From an uncultured Fibrobacter sp. (GTDB taxonomy: Bacteria > Fibrobacterota > Fibrobacteria > Fibrobacterales > Fibrobacteraceae): a stretch of DNA of 19,409 nucleotides. The position numbers and the translations under genes were made by a program. Each line of letters starts with the position of its first letter. Position 1 is the first letter of the stretch. Below, one piece after another: positions 6,392 to 12,459 of the stretch. The stretch is from assembly GCA_937891805.1 (NCBI GenBank), contig CALATK010000010.1, positions 1-19,409 of the forward strand, in the 5' to 3' direction. A model generated the notes under the pieces. The model did not search any database and had not been told where the DNA came from. It saw only the letters and a list, made by a program, of their open reading frames with translations.

Positions 6392-8078
6392 GTTCAGCTC
6401 ATCCCACACGACCTGCATCAGCGGTTCAAGGGTCTTGGGGGTGAAGTCGAACTTGATGTTTGCGGCGGTAAAAAGCTCCGGCAGGGGGCGGCTGCTCCCC
6501 AGACTTTCGGCCCGGAACAGGTCGTCGATGGCCTTTTTCGGGTTTTTCTTGAAGTTTGCCCACACCTGCAGGGCCCCAATCTGGGCGATTCCGTACTCGA
6601 TGTAGTAGAACGGGCACTCGAAGATATGGAGCTGCTTTTGCCAGAGGTTCCCACGAACCGCTTCCAGGCCCGAATAGTCGATGCCTGCGTCGTAGCGGTC
6701 CATGATTTCGTTCCAGATGTCGGTGCGGTCGCTGGCCGTGTGCTCCGGGAAACTGTAGATGCGGTGCTGGAAACTGTCTACGCTGGCCACCCAGGGGAAT
6801 AGCCAGATGACATCCGTCAGTTCGCCCAAAATACTGCGGGAAATGGCCTCGTGGTCGTCTCCGTAGAAGGGTTTCAGGTTGGACATGCCGATAAGCTCCA
6901 TGCTCATGCTGGCCACTTCCGCAAATTCCGCAGGAACGTCCCTGTAGGCCACAATAGGCTGGTTCGCCAGGGCAAACTGGTGGAAAGAATGTCCCGATTC
7001 GTGCAGGAGCGTGTAGATGTCCCGGTCCGTGCAGGCGGAATTCATGAAGATGAAGGGGAGGCGGCTCTCGTCAAAGCCGATCTGGTAGCCGCCGGGGGCC
7101 TTGCCGAGCCTGGAATCCGGGTCGATAAGGTTCTGGGCCTGCATCTCCCTAGCCCACTTGCCTGCCTGGGTGTGGATGCTTTCGAAAATCCGGTCCACCT
7201 TCTCGATGAGTTCCGCTCCGCTAGAATATGGCTTGGGCGGGCCTGTTCAGCGGGTCGACGTCCAGGTCCCAAGGCCTGAGCTTTTCAAGACCCATCTTCT
7301 GGGCGCGCTTCTTGTAGATTTCTTTCAGCAGGGGAAGTACCAGCTTCTCGATGCTTTCGTGGAAAGCCTCGCAGTCGGCGGGGGAGTAGTCGAACCGGTG
7401 CTTCGCGAGGAAAATGTAGTCGATAAAGTCCCTGCAGTGGGCATTCCTGGCGATTTCCTTGCGGATTTTGAACAACTTATCAAAAGCACCGTCCAGGGCG
7501 TCCTTGTCCTTGAGGCGGCGTTCCCACATGGCCCGCCAGGCCCGTTCTCGCAAGCCCCGGTCTGTATTTTCCATGTAGGTCGCCATCTGCTGCATGGTCT
7601 GGGTCTTGCCTTCGAACTCCACGCTCATGCCGCCGGTAATCTTCTGGTAGGCCTGGATTTCCTTATTTTCTTCGGTCTCCAGGGGAATATTGTCGGGGGA
7701 GAACAGGTCCAGGGAAACCTGCACGCCCTTGAACCATTCGCCGAACTCGCCCTTGAGAGCGTCCTTGGAAGGGTGGGCCATCAGTTTTTTGTTCAGCTTG
7801 TCGTCGTATTCGTTGATGACAGGCTGGATGTTTTCTACAAAGTCGGCATAGGCCTTGGCAGCCTTTTCGTCCTTGGTGTCGCAGGTCATGGCCACGTAGC
7901 GGCGGCAGCTGACTTCGCCCAGCACGGAATTCAGCTCGCTCCAGTCCAGAATCCAGTCCCGTAGGGGAGTGGCGGCCGCGGGAATGTCCCGCAATAGCAG
8001 GCTCCGGTAAAGCTCGCTGATCTTCTTTTCGTCATCGGGATTTAAGTTTTCGGGGACAAAACGACGGGGGAGTTTCAT
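6389..8078 (-). pseudogene. M3-family oligoendopeptidase, interrupted by a frameshift near 7236
   Basis: Two consecutive minus-strand frames make one M3 metallopeptidase of about 563 residues. The first (8078 to the TAG at 7221-7223) covers the N-terminal helical domain. The second continues without a gap through the catalytic domain to 6389. The active site is LHESGHSFHQF (H, E and H at about 7003, 7000 and 6991) with the third zinc ligand Glu in AEVASMSMEL some 24 residues on. The frames join at DVDPLNRP/KPYSSGAEL: within the C/G-rich stretch at 7232-7241 there is one base too many. Removing it restores the family-like sequence WDLDVDPLNRPAKPY. Start: ATG at 8078 has AAGGA 6 nt upstream; an ATG at 8084 overlaps the upstream stop (ATGA) but is too close to the ribosome-binding site. 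The family degrades peptides in the cytosol. Sequencing error and true decay are both possible. Confidence 0.85.
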
Positions 8079-8080
8079 AA

Positions 8081-8761
8081 TCATTCCTTCGGGAAAATGG
8101 AATAGACCCAGTCACTGACAAGGCCGTCCAAAAGGGATTTCCGGGCCCTGTCTTCCAGGGCGCGCATTTCTTCGGGAGAAATGGGATGTTCTATGTCAAA
8201 ATCAAAGGAGACTAGCGGGCCTTCGGCTTCTAGGGATACGGAAATTTCGCCCTTAGCGCGGTACTTGGTGATTCCGGTCAAGGAGAGAAGCCTTTTGTCC
8301 AACGGAAAGTCCGTCGTAAGCGTGATGTCGCTTGCGCCGGGCAAAAGCACCGTAGAATCCTTCAGCTGCAATGGCAGTTCTATCAGGGTATCCAAGAAAA
8401 GGTTCGCCTTCAAATTCCGGACCCACAGGGTGTCCGTGCTCTGGTTGTTTGCCGTCATGACGGCCGTCAGGTGCGCCTTGCCAAGTTCCTTCTCGATAAT
8501 CCCTCTGGCCAGGTTCTGCACGATAAGCACCACCTGAGGGTTCGGCAACAGCGTAGACTTAAGGTTATTGACCTGCTCGAACAGCTCCGGATTGATAGTC
8601 ACGGAATCCAGCGCGAGTTCCTTGAATTCTAGCTTGGTCTTGCTCAGGATGCTGGCCGCGTCAATCTTTCGGGTAGCCGCACAGCTTTGCAGCAGGACGG
8701 CAGAAAAAAGGCAGACCACCGCAAACAGGATAAATTTATATTTGGAGGGCATTTTGCTCAT
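8081..8761 (-). CDS. Predicted lipoprotein, unknown function (possibly LEA-2/WHy-like)
   Basis: A 226-residue protein with a hydrophobic signal (about 9-24) ending in a lipobox LLQSC, so C27 would be lipidated and the protein anchored to a membrane on the outside of the cytosol. The rest is rich in alternating hydrophobic residues, with asparagine-rich and strand-like segments (TANNQSTDTLWVRNLKANLF, about 104-123) reminiscent of the LEA-2/WHy beta-sandwich. I do not recognise it with certainty. The start is one of two ATGs (8761 or 8752), neither with a clear Shine-Dalgarno sequence. Its stop overlaps the first possible ATG of the M3 peptidase gene, so the two are probably one operon. This link does not define a function. 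Confidence 0.65.
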   Translation of the reverse strand: MSKMPSKYKFILFAVVCLFSAVLLQSCAATRKIDAASILSKTKLEFKELALDSVTINPELFEQVNNLKSTLLPNPQVVLIVQNLARGIIEKELGKAHLTAVMTANNQSTDTLWVRNLKANLFLDTLIELPLQLKDSTVLLPGASDITLTTDFPLDKRLLSLTGITKYRAKGEISVSLEAEGPLVSFDFDIEHPISPEEMRALEDRARKSLLDGLVSDWVYSIFPKE

Positions 8762-8815
8762 TTCGTTTACAATATATAAAGATAGGAAATGCGGGATTGG
8801 CTAAATTTGACAAAT

Positions 8816-8831
8816 TGGGGCAAAATTTGCT
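8816..8831 (+). promoter_or_regulatory. Weak -24/-12-like site facing the dyad array
   Basis: TGGGGCAAAATTTGCT has GG and GC exactly 10 nt apart and matches the -12 half of a sigma-54 element, but the -24 half is only partial (TGGGGC, not TGGCAC). TATATTTG follows at once, which also looks like an ordinary -10 box. Either way it would start a transcript running through the AT-rich array. Confidence 0.3.
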
Positions 8832-8888
8832 ATATTTGATTGCCGATAATGCGGGTTATGTAAACTAAAAAAACTGAATTTGAAAAGG

Positions 8889-9179
8889 GGCATATAAACA
8901 AATCTTTTTTCACCGTTTTATATGCCTTTATTTTTATTTAATTGACTGCACGGGCATATAAAAAGCAACATTCAAAAAAATTATATGCCCCATGAACGCA
9001 TTTTCGTCAATTTTACCTGATATAAAATGTAATTTGATCCTTTAATACGCCTTATTTTTTGTGAAATATGGGCTTTAGGGCATATAAAAATATCGTTTTT
9101 CCATTTTTTATATGTCCTGACAGCAAAAAGTGTTTTGTAAAAGCATATAAAAAAATAATTATAGCGCAATTTATATGCC
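8889..9179. repeat. Array of five evenly spaced GGCATATAAA/TTTATATGCC dyads
   Basis: Five units, each a left half GGCATATAAA and a right half TTTATATGCC separated by 15-18 nt: 8889-8926 (perfect), 8953-8989, 9017-9051 (degenerate), 9079-9116 (one mismatch), 9142-9179 (one mismatch). Left halves start 64, 64, 62 and 63 nt apart, close to six helical turns. Neither the inner loops nor the spacers between units are conserved, so selection seems to act on the half-sites and their spacing. The array fills the AT-rich gap between the lipoprotein gene (minus) and grpE (plus), ending about 82 nt before the grpE -24 element. It could be a multi-site operator, an upstream activator array, or a row of RNA hairpins. 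No gene is seen in 8762-9350. Confidence 0.85.
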
Positions 9180-9252
9180 TCTTGATTCTTTTTTTTCACA
9201 AATGTTTCAAAATTATACCAGATTTGCCCGTGCAACTACTCTATTCCGGTGT

Positions 9253-9281
9253 TTTACCATTGGCACATAATTTGCTATCTT
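9253..9281 (+). promoter_or_regulatory. Possible sigma-70-type promoter overlapping the grpE -24/-12 element
   Basis: TTTACC (9253-9258), 17 nt, TATCTT (9276-9281). The -10 box resembles others in this window (TATATTTG/TATCTTTG). It overlaps the -24/-12 site, so grpE may have both housekeeping and alternative control, or only one of the two readings is right. Confidence 0.4.
9261..9276 (+). promoter_or_regulatory. Sigma-54-type (-24/-12) promoter of grpE
   Basis: TGGCACATAATTTGCT matches the RpoN consensus TGGCAC-N5-TTGCW; GG (9262-9263) and GC (9274-9275) are exactly 10 nt apart. Transcription would start near 9287, leaving a 64-nt leader. dnaK has the same element with a nearly identical leader length. 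Confidence 0.6.
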
Positions 9282-9350
9282 TGGGCGTGATTTTGGCGAG
9301 AAAATGTAAAACTGTAGCCCGTCAGGATAATTTTTAAAGGATTTTTTGAA

Positions 9351-10058
9351 ATGGCAGAAGATTTGAACGAACAGGAACCGACCGCAGAAGAAAAAGCAAA
9401 ATTTGAAGCAGACGTGCTCAAGGCCGCCGAAGACGCAATGAAGATGGATGGTTCGGCAAGCTCACCAACCGAGAATAAGGCCGACGCAGAACGTCATCCT
9501 GAGGAGCAAGGCGACGAAGGATCCAGTCCGGACGCACCTGCCGACGCTTCCGCCGAGCAGCCCGCAGACGCAGCCGCTGAACAGCCCGCGGAACCCGCTG
9601 CCGAAGATCCGACAGCCGCCCTCAAGGCAGCCCTTGCCGATGCAAACGACCGGAACCTCCGCCTGATGGCCGAATTCGACAACTACCGCCGCCGTACCGC
9701 CAAGGAACAGCTGGAACTCATCGAGACCGCCAACGGCAAGCTCCTTGAAAAGCTCTCCGAAGTCCAGGACAATTTCGAGCGCGCTTTCGCCAGCGAAAAC
9801 AAGGCCCAGGATTTGGAAGCCTTCGAGAAAGGCATGCAGATGATCTACAACCAGTTCGCAAAGATTCTCACCGACGCGGGCCTCGAGCAAATCGACCCCA
9901 CCGGCGCGGAATTCGACCCGAACATGCACGAAGCCCTGATGCAGCAGCCCAGTGAGACCGTGCCCGAAGGCCACGTGGTCACCGTGTTCCAGAAGGGCTA
10001 CAAGCTCAAGAACAAGATTCTCAAGACCGCGAAGGTCATCGTCTCCTCCGGAAAATAG
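9351..10058 (+). CDS. grpE: GrpE, nucleotide exchange factor of DnaK
   Basis: A 235-residue protein. Residues 1-90 are an acidic, Ala/Pro/Glu-rich disordered arm; 90-165 is the long dimerising helix (RLMAEFDNYRRRTAKE, 104-119); 166-233 is the C-terminal beta domain with FDPNMHEALM (188-197) and GYKLKNKILKTAKVIVS (216-232), which opens the DnaK nucleotide site to release ADP. AAAGGA lies about 9 nt before the ATG. It is not in an operon with dnaK here: thiS, thiF and accessory genes separate them, yet both have the same -24/-12 element. Oddly, DNA at 9446-9470 and 9492-9527, coding for residues 32-59, looks like intergenic repeat sequence absorbed in frame. The arm is longer than in many GrpE proteins. 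Confidence 0.96.
   Translation: MAEDLNEQEPTAEEKAKFEADVLKAAEDAMKMDGSASSPTENKADAERHPEEQGDEGSSPDAPADASAEQPADAAAEQPAEPAAEDPTAALKAALADANDRNLRLMAEFDNYRRRTAKEQLELIETANGKLLEKLSEVQDNFERAFASENKAQDLEAFEKGMQMIYNQFAKILTDAGLEQIDPTGAEFDPNMHEALMQQPSETVPEGHVVTVFQKGYKLKNKILKTAKVIVSSGK
9446..9527 (+). repeat. Intergenic-type repeat segments inside the grpE coding region
   Basis: Two pieces: a GGTTCGGCAAGCTCACCAAC segment (9450-9469) and CGTCATCCTGAGGAGCAAGG with its continuation through CGACGAAGGATCC to 9527. The second shares its GTCATCCTGAG...GAAG layout with non-coding copies at 11497-11540, 12527-12572 (inverted) and, in part, 16100-16112. It encodes RHPEEQGDEGSS of GrpE (residues 48-59). Confidence 0.65.
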
Positions 10059-10071
10059 GCCCGCACTAAAC

Positions 10072-10077
10072 TATATT
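10072..10077 (+). promoter_or_regulatory. -10 box placed for a leaderless thiS mRNA
   Basis: TATATT ends 6 nt before the thiS ATG (10084), so transcription would start at or within a base of the A of ATG. There is no Shine-Dalgarno sequence. No good -35 box is found, as the site overlaps the end of grpE. Read-through from grpE is also possible. Confidence 0.4.
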
Positions 10078-10083
10078 TGACCC

Positions 10084-10278
10084 ATGCTGAAGATTAACGG
10101 ACAGGACGTAGATGCCGCAGGCAAGACGCTGGAAAGCTACATTGCCGAAGCCGGATTCAATAAGGTGCGTATAGCCGTAGAACGGAACGGAGAAATCGTC
10201 CCCAAGTCCAAATACGGCGAGACCGTCCTTGCCGACGGCGACTGCGTCGAAGTCGTGAACTTTGTAGGTGGCGGCTGA
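10084..10278 (+). CDS. thiS: ThiS, sulfur carrier protein of thiamine synthesis
   Basis: A 64-residue ubiquitin-like protein ending in FVGGG, the Gly-Gly tail that is adenylated by ThiF and then carries sulfur as a thiocarboxylate to the thiazole synthase. The length is normal and the beta-grasp pattern (LADGDCVEVVNFVGGG) is clear. Its stop overlaps the thiF start by one base (TGATG), so the two are translationally coupled. No ribosome-binding site precedes the ATG; the closely placed TATATT suggests leaderless translation. The other thiazole genes (thiG, thiH) are not in the window. Confidence 0.92.
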   Translation: MLKINGQDVDAAGKTLESYIAEAGFNKVRIAVERNGEIVPKSKYGETVLADGDCVEVVNFVGGG

Positions 10279-10925
10279 TGTCGGCTGGCGATACACCCCT
10301 CCCCTCTCGTGAGCAAATCCTGGCCGCCCTGGTCCAAAAGCAGGGAGCCGATGCCGTCGAGAAACTGCAAAAAGCAACAATTGCCGTATGCGGCCTGGGA
10401 GGCCTCGGCTCTAATATCGCCATTTCCCTTGCCCGTGCAGGCGTTGGCAAGCTGATCCTGATTGATTTCGACACGGTGGACATCACCAACCTACACCGCC
10501 AGCAATACAAAATGAACCAGGTGGGAATCCCCAAGGCAGAAGCACTCCTCCAGAACCTGGAAGAAATCGCTCCGTATGTAGAATATGAGGTCCATCAGGA
10601 GCGCGTGACTGCCGAAAATGCCGTCTCCCTTTTGCAGGAGTCCGACGTCATCTGCGAAGCCTTCGACAAGGCCGACGCCAAGGCCATGCTGGTGGATACG
10701 GTCCTGGAGAAACTTCCTCAAAAATATCTGGTCGCCGCCAGCGGGATGGCCAGCTATGACAGCGGAAACGCCATCCTCACCCGCCGCATTACGGACAAGT
10801 TCTACCTTTGCGGCGACGGCAAGAACGACGTGGACGAAGTCGTCGGGCTTGTTGCCCCCCGAGTCATGCTCTGCGCCGCCCACCAGGCCCTGACTGCCAT
10901 CCGGCTCGTGCTCGATCTGGATTAG
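10278..10925 (+). CDS. thiF: ThiF, family 2 E1-like adenylyltransferase for ThiS
   Basis: A 215-residue E1-like enzyme that adenylates the C-terminal glycine of ThiS with ATP in the cytosol. The Rossmann loop is VCGLGGLGSN (37-46), the nucleotide-binding acidic residues lie in LIDFDTVDITNLHRQQ (61-76), with R74 and Q75, and K86 in GIPKAEA. It is shorter than the classical ThiF/MoeB and lacks the CxxC pairs of their zinc site, as is usual for family 2 ThiF. The start is fixed by the one-base overlap with thiS. A long hairpin at 11026-11090 ends the transcript. The gene pair separates grpE from dnaK, an unusual setting. Confidence 0.9.
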   Translation: MSAGDTPLPSREQILAALVQKQGADAVEKLQKATIAVCGLGGLGSNIAISLARAGVGKLILIDFDTVDITNLHRQQYKMNQVGIPKAEALLQNLEEIAPYVEYEVHQERVTAENAVSLLQESDVICEAFDKADAKAMLVDTVLEKLPQKYLVAASGMASYDSGNAILTRRITDKFYLCGDGKNDVDEVVGLVAPRVMLCAAHQALTAIRLVLDLD

Positions 10926-11016
10926 GCGTTTAATAAAAAATTGTTTTCTCCCCCGCCATTTTTGTATATTATCACCTGACAGGCACCGGTAGCGGATTTC
11001 CGCTCACAAGCCACGC

Positions 11017-11046
11017 TTGACAATAAAGTCGGCTTTTTGATTATAT
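11017..11046 (+). promoter_or_regulatory. Promoter inside the hairpin upstream of the HTH gene
   Basis: TTGACA (11017-11022), 18 nt, TTATAT (11041-11046). Transcription would start near 11053, in the loop of the terminator hairpin that follows thiF, so transcripts from here would not form the hairpin while read-through from thiF would. Confidence 0.5.
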
Positions 11047-11092
11047 CCCCAATGAATATTGGGAGTTTTATATATCAAAAGCCGGCTTTTTT
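11026..11092 (+). terminator. Long terminator hairpin after thiF
   Basis: AAGTCGGCTTTTTGATTATAT (from 11026) pairs with ATATATCAAAAGCCGGCTT (to 11088) with one bulge and one G-T pair; CCAAT/ATTGG forms the inner stem. A run of Ts follows. The stem is unusually long for a terminator. Confidence 0.75.
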
Positions 11093-11104
11093 TGTTTTTT
11101 ACTC

Positions 11105-11119
11105 TTGATACTGTATCAA
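11105..11119. promoter_or_regulatory. 15-bp palindrome, likely operator of the HTH gene
   Basis: TTGATAC-T-GTATCAA is a perfect palindrome with a single central base, 32 nt before the HTH gene start and just before its ribosome-binding site. Autoregulators of this type commonly bind such dyads near their own promoter. Binding is inferred, not shown. Confidence 0.55.
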
Positions 11120-11132
11120 AAAGGAGATACAT

Positions 11133-11165
11133 TTGAGTCATCTTACTTACTATGAAAATGACTAA
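11133..11165 (+). CDS. Possible 10-codon leader ORF with TTG start
   Basis: AGGAG (11122-11126) is the only good ribosome-binding site here and sits 6 nt before a TTG that opens MSHLTYYEND-stop. This frame overlaps the start of the HTH gene (ATG 11152), which has no ribosome-binding site of its own, so the short ORF may deliver ribosomes by coupling. Very short ORFs are easily fortuitous. Confidence 0.3.
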   Translation: MSHLTYYEND

Positions 11166-11460
11166 ATCGACTTTTGAAAGGGTCATGGATGATCCGAAAC
11201 AGAAAGAGGCATTTGAAAAGGAATATGCGAATTTCCTTCTATCTGAACTTCTGCTGGATGCCATGTCCGAGCAGAATGTTAGTGTGCGCGCCTTGTCTAG
11301 GGCGTCGGGCATATCGACCTCGGTGATTCAGAACTTGCGCGCCATGCAGCCCGTAAACATCACGCTAAAAACTCTGAATGCCCTGCTTTCCTCTCTGGGC
11401 TACGAACTTGTCGCACGAAAAGGTCGGCATTGCGTAAGCCTGACAAAGCAATCTGCGTAA
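11152..11460 (+). CDS. HTH (Xre/HigA-like) antitoxin-type regulator, no toxin partner
   Basis: A 102-residue protein. An N-terminal acidic helical part (FERVMDDPKQKEAFEKEY, 8-25) is followed by a lambda-repressor-type helix-turn-helix (about 43-66: VSVRALSRASGISTSVIQNL) and a closing helix with a basic end. This order is typical of HigA-like antitoxins that bind DNA and a RelE/HigB ribonuclease. A toxin gene would normally lie directly upstream, but 10926-11151 holds only a terminator, a promoter and a palindrome, so it is solitary. The start is uncertain: ATG 11152 and ATG 11158 both lack a ribosome-binding site; an in-frame stop at 11134 limits extension. It probably controls itself through the 11105-11119 palindrome. 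Confidence 0.75.
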   Translation: MKMTKSTFERVMDDPKQKEAFEKEYANFLLSELLLDAMSEQNVSVRALSRASGISTSVIQNLRAMQPVNITLKTLNALLSSLGYELVARKGRHCVSLTKQSA

Positions 11461-11600
11461 GGGGGAAGCCTCCCCCCTCGCTTCAGCCCCGGCTGTGTCA
11501 TCCTGAGCGGAGCAACAAAATTGCGAAGTCGAAGAATCTAGCCGGGGCTTCTGCTACCCCCTCACCTAGGGGCTTTGCCCCTAAGACCCCGAATCCATAG
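11461..11600. repeat. Composite intergenic repeat with nested hairpins
   Basis: GGGGGA-AGCC-TCCCCC (11461-11475) can end the HTH transcript. AGCCCCGGCT (11485-11494) and AGCCGGGGCT (11540-11549) are an exact inverted repeat that encloses a GTGTCATCCTGAGCGGAGCA repeat core. TAGGGGC-TTT-GCCCCTA (11567-11583) follows. Similar modules recur at 12470-12730. Confidence 0.7.
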
Positions 11601-11620
11601 TGGATTTAGGTTATGTTGGG

Positions 11621-11887
11621 TCACGGGGTGGTTGATTTAAGGAATCTTGCAGCGAGTTCGGGGTCTACGTCAATTCGGTAGAATCCCTTTTCTTCGTTCG
11701 CTTTGGTCTTACATTCTGGAAGAGGGCAGCCATCGAACACATCTTCTAGGGTCAATTCCATTGCTTCCTTTGCGTTGGCGAGAGCCTCTTCGAGAGTATT
11801 GCCCTGGGTAAAGCAGCCGTCCAAATCTGGGAACCCTACCGAGTATCCGCCGTCTTTTTCCATGATAAGTTTGGCTGTATAGTTCAT
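11621..11887 (-). CDS. HicB-like antitoxin-type protein, solitary
   Basis: An 88-residue protein with the HicB partial RNase H-like fold pattern: YTAKLIMEKDGGYSVGFPDL (3-22), DGCFTQGNTLEEALANAKEA (23-42), then a long helix and a basic/acidic tail. HicB proteins neutralise the HicA mRNA-cutting toxin and often bind DNA through a C-terminal domain; no such domain is evident here. No hicA gene lies on either side. The ATG at 11887 is preferred because the HicB similarity begins there; an in-frame ATG at 11923 would add 12 residues, also without a good ribosome-binding site. It may be the survivor of a lost toxin-antitoxin pair or a stand-alone HicB-fold protein. Confidence 0.7.
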   Translation of the reverse strand: MNYTAKLIMEKDGGYSVGFPDLDGCFTQGNTLEEALANAKEAMELTLEDVFDGCPLPECKTKANEEKGFYRIDVDPELAARFLKSTTP

Positions 11888-11959
11888 TTTTGTTTCTTCT
11901 AATATTTTTTTGATTTGACCCATAAAGTGTTGTCAATCAACGCCTGTATTTATAACAAT

Positions 11960-12394
11960 TTATTCTTTATCAGGCCATTCCTCGTCCCAGCATCCCCAGC
12001 GCATATTACCACCAACAGACATCGCACCAAAGAATACAAATACTAGTAAAAGAGGTGCGTTTACCAGCGAAGAACTGACAAAATTATTCAAAAAAAGAAC
12101 ATCTGGCCACACATCCAAAATGACCAACACGATGAAAACGCATAAAACAAAGCCTATAGACACAAGTCCAAATACACTGTCCAACAACAACATATTCCTA
12201 AATACAGGGCGCACGGACAAATTTGACCCAAAATAAACATATACAAAGAACGGAAACAATCCTAAAGGCTTAATAAGTACATAAGGAAAAAACGAGGCTA
12301 ACAAAATTCCACCCCAAAATAGAACAAACGGGACAATGACGCAAAGAACCACATCCCTTGTATCTTCAAGATCAAACTCGTTAACGTTTTTCAT
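11960..12394 (-). CDS. Small multi-pass membrane protein, unknown
   Basis: A 144-residue hydrophobic protein with about four membrane helices (roughly 14-34, 38-58, 68-100 in one or two spans, 108-128), an acidic N-terminus (NEFDLEDTRD) and a short, Trp-rich, acidic tail (RWGCWDEEWPDKE). I do not recognise a family. AGAGGG lies 7 nt before the ATG, supporting the start. AT-rich compared with dnaK and thiF, it belongs to the accessory block between them. The gap to the HicB-like gene downstream is 72 nt, so co-transcription is possible. Confidence 0.6.
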   Translation of the reverse strand: MKNVNEFDLEDTRDVVLCVIVPFVLFWGGILLASFFPYVLIKPLGLFPFFVYVYFGSNLSVRPVFRNMLLLDSVFGLVSIGFVLCVFIVLVILDVWPDVLFLNNFVSSSLVNAPLLLVFVFFGAMSVGGNMRWGCWDEEWPDKE

Positions 12395-12428
12395 AATCTT
12401 GCCCTCTACCCCTTAATATACATTCAAA

Positions 12429-12451
12429 CAACTGTCAAAAAATAACAGTTG
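12429..12451. promoter_or_regulatory. CAACTGT/ACAGTTG dyad upstream of the membrane protein gene
   Basis: A perfect 7-bp inverted repeat with a 9-nt AT-rich centre, followed on the plus strand by AAATTTTTTTT. It lies 35-57 nt before the membrane protein start (minus strand). It may be an operator, or a terminator for plus-strand transcripts. Confidence 0.4.
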
Positions 12452-12459
12452 AAATTTTT

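Noticed and set aside
7226..7245. Programmed +1 frameshift in the M3 peptidase gene
   Set aside because: No slippery codon pair, nearby stop at the shift site or stimulatory structure that would support recoding; error or mutation is simpler.
6851..7964. Plus-strand open frames opposite the M3 peptidase
   Set aside because: Antisense shadows; the peptidase motifs lie on the minus strand.
8889..9179. CRISPR array
   Set aside because: Repeats are 10-bp arms in alternating orientation with 15-18 and ~26-nt gaps, one unit is strongly degenerate, and no cas gene is near. The regular ~63-bp period is real but not CRISPR-like.
8981..9235. 84-codon minus-strand frame within the dyad array
   Set aside because: Lys/Tyr/Phe-rich product of AT-rich repeat DNA, without a ribosome-binding site or family resemblance.
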